From the NCBI GenBank assembly GCA_001510575.1, contig LNGK01000011.1, positions 620,001 through 684,000 of the forward strand: a DNA stretch of 64,000 nucleotides. The letters are read 5' to 3'. The position numbers and the translations under genes are program-made. How positions within the stretch are numbered: the stretch's first letter is position 1; the number at the start of each line of letters is the position of its first letter. The notes beneath the pieces were generated by a model. The model did no database searches. It was not told the DNA's origin and worked only from the letters and a program-made list of their open reading frames with translations. The DNA comes from Knoxdaviesia capensis (lineage: Eukaryota > Ascomycota > Sordariomycetes > Microascales > Gondwanamycetaceae). This document shows positions 60,621-64,000 of the stretch, piece after piece.

Positions 60621-62008
60621 CCCCCCCCGGCGCTCCCGGCTGCAAGGCACTCCGAATCGGGTTTGCGGACTGGGATGTTCTGAAGTTTGGGAACGCAACC
60701 CTAACCTCCATGGTCCTTGTAGTTAGGGTTTCAGTCCCGTGGATGAAAGAGCTCATCAGAACGACGTGAAATTTTTTTTTTTTTTTCCAGATTACAACGT
60801 TATGTGACGAAGGCCCAGCTAGATCGTTCTTTATCGCTCTTCCCTCTCTCTCTTTCTCCTGTCCTGACGTTGGAAGTCCTTCACTGGATAACCCTCAAAC
60901 CCGCAACATTGCACACACCCCCCTGGAGACAGCCGAACGACCAGGGCCACACCTACGACTAACAGAAATGCCAGTTGCGGGCGTTGAGGCTGTCCTGGCG
61001 GACGTGCGCACTGCGATGTCTTTTTTGGTCTGCCCAACTGATAGCGTCTGGTGGGCTCTGGGGGACCCGCATGTTTCCCTCTCTCTCCGTCTTCCTGTTT
61101 CTCGCATAGCCGGAGGACCTGAGTTAGCTTCGCGAGCAGGGTTTAGGGTTATTGTTTGAACAGAGCCAGGTGGTGTCTCGGCTGGGGCTTGGGAAAAGCA
61201 TCACGTAAAAACCAGACCTGGATGCTTGGTGCACGACGTTAGTGGGTTTTCAGCTTAAACTCAATCAGGAATGAAGATTCTCTAAGCACCAAGGAACGTC
61301 CATACACACACATACTGAACAGTACTGTACACGCATTGCATCTCGTGTGTGTGTGTGGCCACCCACTAGCTCCGGCGTGTTCTACGGTGCAAAGCCCACT
61401 TTCTGCGAGCTTGCTTGGTGCCCTGAGACATGAGGGTCCTGTCGAGTAGCGGGGTCTGGCCCTGTCAAGATAGCGGCCGAGGGGAGCACACAGCTCCGGG
61501 CCTGGAGACGTTTCCTCATCCTTCCATGAAAGATGAACACCGTTTTCAGCTTTGTGCCTCGGGGAAATCCGCGGCCGCTTCCCTAGACCTGAACAACACA
61601 GACACGCCCCCCCGTTCGACGGGTATTTGGCCCCCCGCGCCCACTTCTCGTATCGTGAGCGGTCTCTCATCATCAGCACCACGATTGCGGCCCCGGTCTA
61701 AAACAAACAAACAAAAACATGGCGGGCGGGATGAACGTCTTCCGTGCATGAGGTCCCCGCGGCTGGTCAAACACGCACGACGACGTGGGCGGGTTTTTGC
61801 GTGTGTTCGAGGTGTGTGGCCCTGGGACGGTTAGCTGACGATCACCGGATGACAACATCGCACGTCTGGCCTAACGCCTCCAGTCACGGACTCGCAGATG
61901 CCGGGCCCGGGAAGGGGCCAAAAAAAGCAACCAAACAGAAACATCCAGGTGGCTGGCGACTTTTTGTCTTTTCAAGTGTGTTCTAGTTGCTCTTGTTGTG
62001 CTCTATCA

Positions 62009-62010
<2 letters not shown>

Positions 62011-62042
<32 letters not shown>
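62011..62042. repeat. (AC)16 microsatellite
   Basis: Sixteen uninterrupted AC units, the longest pure dinucleotide array I found in the right part of the window. Confidence 0.95.
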
Positions 62043-62044
<2 letters not shown>

Positions 62045-64000
62045 CCAAGAGTGGGAGTGTCCTGAAAAATCCGTGCGGAGGGAGTGAGACACATTCGTGG
62101 CCGTGTGTGCGTGAGACGGTCAGACACGACCGGGCGCATATACGCACTGGCGCTGCGGTTCCTGGTCTAAAAAAAAACCAACAGCGGAGTTGTGCTGAAG
62201 AACTGTCAATAGGTATATTGGTGATGCATGCATAACATGATGATATGTAAGGATGAAGTTTTTAGTCTATGCCGTATCCGGCGGGCGAGATGTGGATATA
62301 GCTGGTCATCCTCGCCACGTGCCGTCCTCACGTGATGAGGTCGGCTACAAGAACGAAAGGTGGAATAGACATATGGAGCACAGGACAATTAAAGTCTCCG
62401 GATACGGCACAGAGATAAAGGGAATGCCCGGACGGGGAGATCCAGGGAACCAGTGCGCAGAAGAGCAGGACACGGCCGGCCGCAGCGCTGGGAACGGCGG
62501 ATTGCTATAAGTTTGGCGACGTTCGAAACACAAGGCGGCTGATTCACTGGGCGACAATCAAAAGCAAGCAGAGCGGTGCAGCGGCGGCAGCGGCAGCGGC
62601 GGCAACGATCGGTTGCTGGCTGCTGGAGTTTCAGTGATGTGCTATGGCCCGTACCAGAGAGGTGAATCTGCGGTATTAGGCGGCCAATACCCATGACTTT
62701 TCGTGTTAGCGATATGAACCGGACCTGTAATGTCCCCCAGCTCTTGGTATTGGCACTACGAGGACAGCGCGATGCAGGCGTGAGGAGGGAGACGCCGGCC
62801 GACACCACAACTTACGACTTCTGCCTCGGGGCAGCAGGACATGCCTGATTCTTAAACCCAATGTCGGTGTAGCTGAAGACTAACGTGTTTTCTCCCCGGG
62901 ACGAACCTGGCGGCTGATCGTCGAAACCTGACACGTGATACTTCTGTTGGAGGCTAACTGCAGTAAGGCTCGACGCATTCTAGATGCGTCCTCCGTCATC
63001 ATGACCACACCCACTCCAGGGTCTCGACGGAGTGTTTCAGGGCTTCGCGGTGGAGGATCACCCCGCAGAGTGTTTTGCAACAGACCAGCAAGCGTGGCTG
63101 ACCAGGCCGGAGGTGCGCGGCCGCGATGTTTTGGGGACAACCGCGCTTGCGTTCGCTTCCGGACCCCGTCCTGGTTGGTGTGTCTCCCGCTTGGGCCAGC
63201 TAAAAGAAATCCGCTGCGACTGTGGAAATCCGAAGACCCTTCTGCCTTTTCCCGGCTCCTGGCGCCTTTCCGGAACAGGATAAGCGCCTGTCGACCGGGA
63301 TGTGTCGTCTGTTCCCCGACGTGTGTGCGCACCTACCGAGGTGCAATAGAGTACTGAGTCGGAGTGGTGAAAAAGAACCGGTATACAGCTGGCTTGGAGA
63401 GATTGTCGGAGTGTACGGGCATGTGCGGTTCGTCTGAGGCGAAAAAGAAAGTCATTGTCGCGGTGTGTGTCACGTCACAGGCCCTCCTCGTCTAATTTCG
63501 TGTTCTTGTTATCACGGACTCGGCGATGGCTTCACAGTCAGCGGAGATGCGAGGGACGGATTTCGGTGGAGGACAAAGTGGGGGCCGAAAAGGCAGGGGG
63601 GAAGCATAATCGCTGGCCGACGAAATGCCAGAGACGCAGTTCTCCGTATATCGTGGTGATGATCTCTTATCTTCAGCTGGCCGTGGAGACACAACTGCGT
63701 GCGGCCCCGATTACAGCCGGAGTTCCATCCGGTTCTTGACGCCACGCCGGATTGTGCATACACACACTCTCCAGCTGGACACACTGTGTGTGTGTACAGA
63801 CAATTTCATCCAATCTCGCCGTGAAATTGCATGGCACCAGCACCTTTATGCAGCCCGCACAACCCGGTCTTTGCAAAGCATCAAGCCCTAATACTGTTTA
63901 AGAGCATAACGCTGTTCCCACAGTGCGCCTGCATGAACTGGTGGCCTCTGCCAGTGTGGATTTGCCAGCACTATAAACCGTCTGTTATTGCATAAGGGCG

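Larger units (their letters stand above)
56001..64000. other. Gene-poor region, part 4, to the window end
   Basis: No gene can be supported. TACAGTAC/GTACTGTA sites are frequent (56142, 56265, 56270, 58616, 59190, 59775, 59965, 61322). Telomere-like motifs lie at 59839-59855, about 60697-60706, about 60722-60730 and about 61141-61151. A gap of 18 N lies in a C-run at 60603-60620, and (AC)16 at 62011-62042. A gene could still run off the right edge, but nothing in the last kilobase suggests it. Confidence 0.5.

Noticed and set aside
1..64000. CRISPR arrays, operons, bacterial promoters or ribosome-binding sites
   Set aside because: Spliced genes with fungal intron signals and RIP show this is a filamentous fungus. 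No regularly spaced direct repeats were seen.

Overview
The window is nuclear DNA of a filamentous ascomycete (Pezizomycotina, probably a Sordariomycete). The coding exons have very GC-rich third positions. The introns are short, with GT/AG ends and CTAAC/CTGAC branch sites. A long terminal repeat (LTR) retrotransposon carries the C-to-T/G-to-A damage of repeat-induced point mutation (RIP). Only four protein-coding genes can be supported, all in the left third of the window.

Layout. 1-1187: pyrimidine-rich leader or promoter. 1188-3589 (+): three-exon gene for a Cys-containing, single-pass membrane protein of unknown function. 4029-5669 (-): four-exon gene for a Gre2/dihydroflavonol-reductase-like NADPH-dependent reductase. 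A 21-nt micro-exon in it encodes the nucleotide-binding glycine motif. 7611-13176: complete but dead Ty1/copia-type element, with 193-bp LTRs and a 5-bp target duplication, inserted just downstream of a telomere-like AACCCTAACCCT tract. 14334-16790 (-): mitochondrial i-AAA protease Yme1. 19346-20922 (-): transcription factor with four C2H2 zinc fingers and a poly-Gln tail, preceded by a long purine/pyrimidine-biased leader full of microsatellites.

From about 21 kb to the right end (about 43 kb) I find no convincing protein-coding gene. The region has intermediate GC, no RIP signature, many microsatellites and homopolymer G/C runs, short telomere-like motifs, and a strong excess of the 8-mer TACAGTAC/GTACTGTA. 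It also holds a small DNA transposon with about 97-bp terminal inverted repeats and flanking TA. That element appears twice because 469 identical bases lie on both sides of a single N, which looks like an unmerged contig overlap. Two other gaps lie inside G/C homopolymers.

The four genes do not form an evident pathway or cluster: one mitochondrial quality-control protease, one regulator, one reductase and one unknown membrane protein. The best candidates for something undescribed are the dispersed TACAGTAC family, the telomere-like motifs next to genes, the near-total loss of CpA/TpG inside the retroelement, and the reductase micro-exon.
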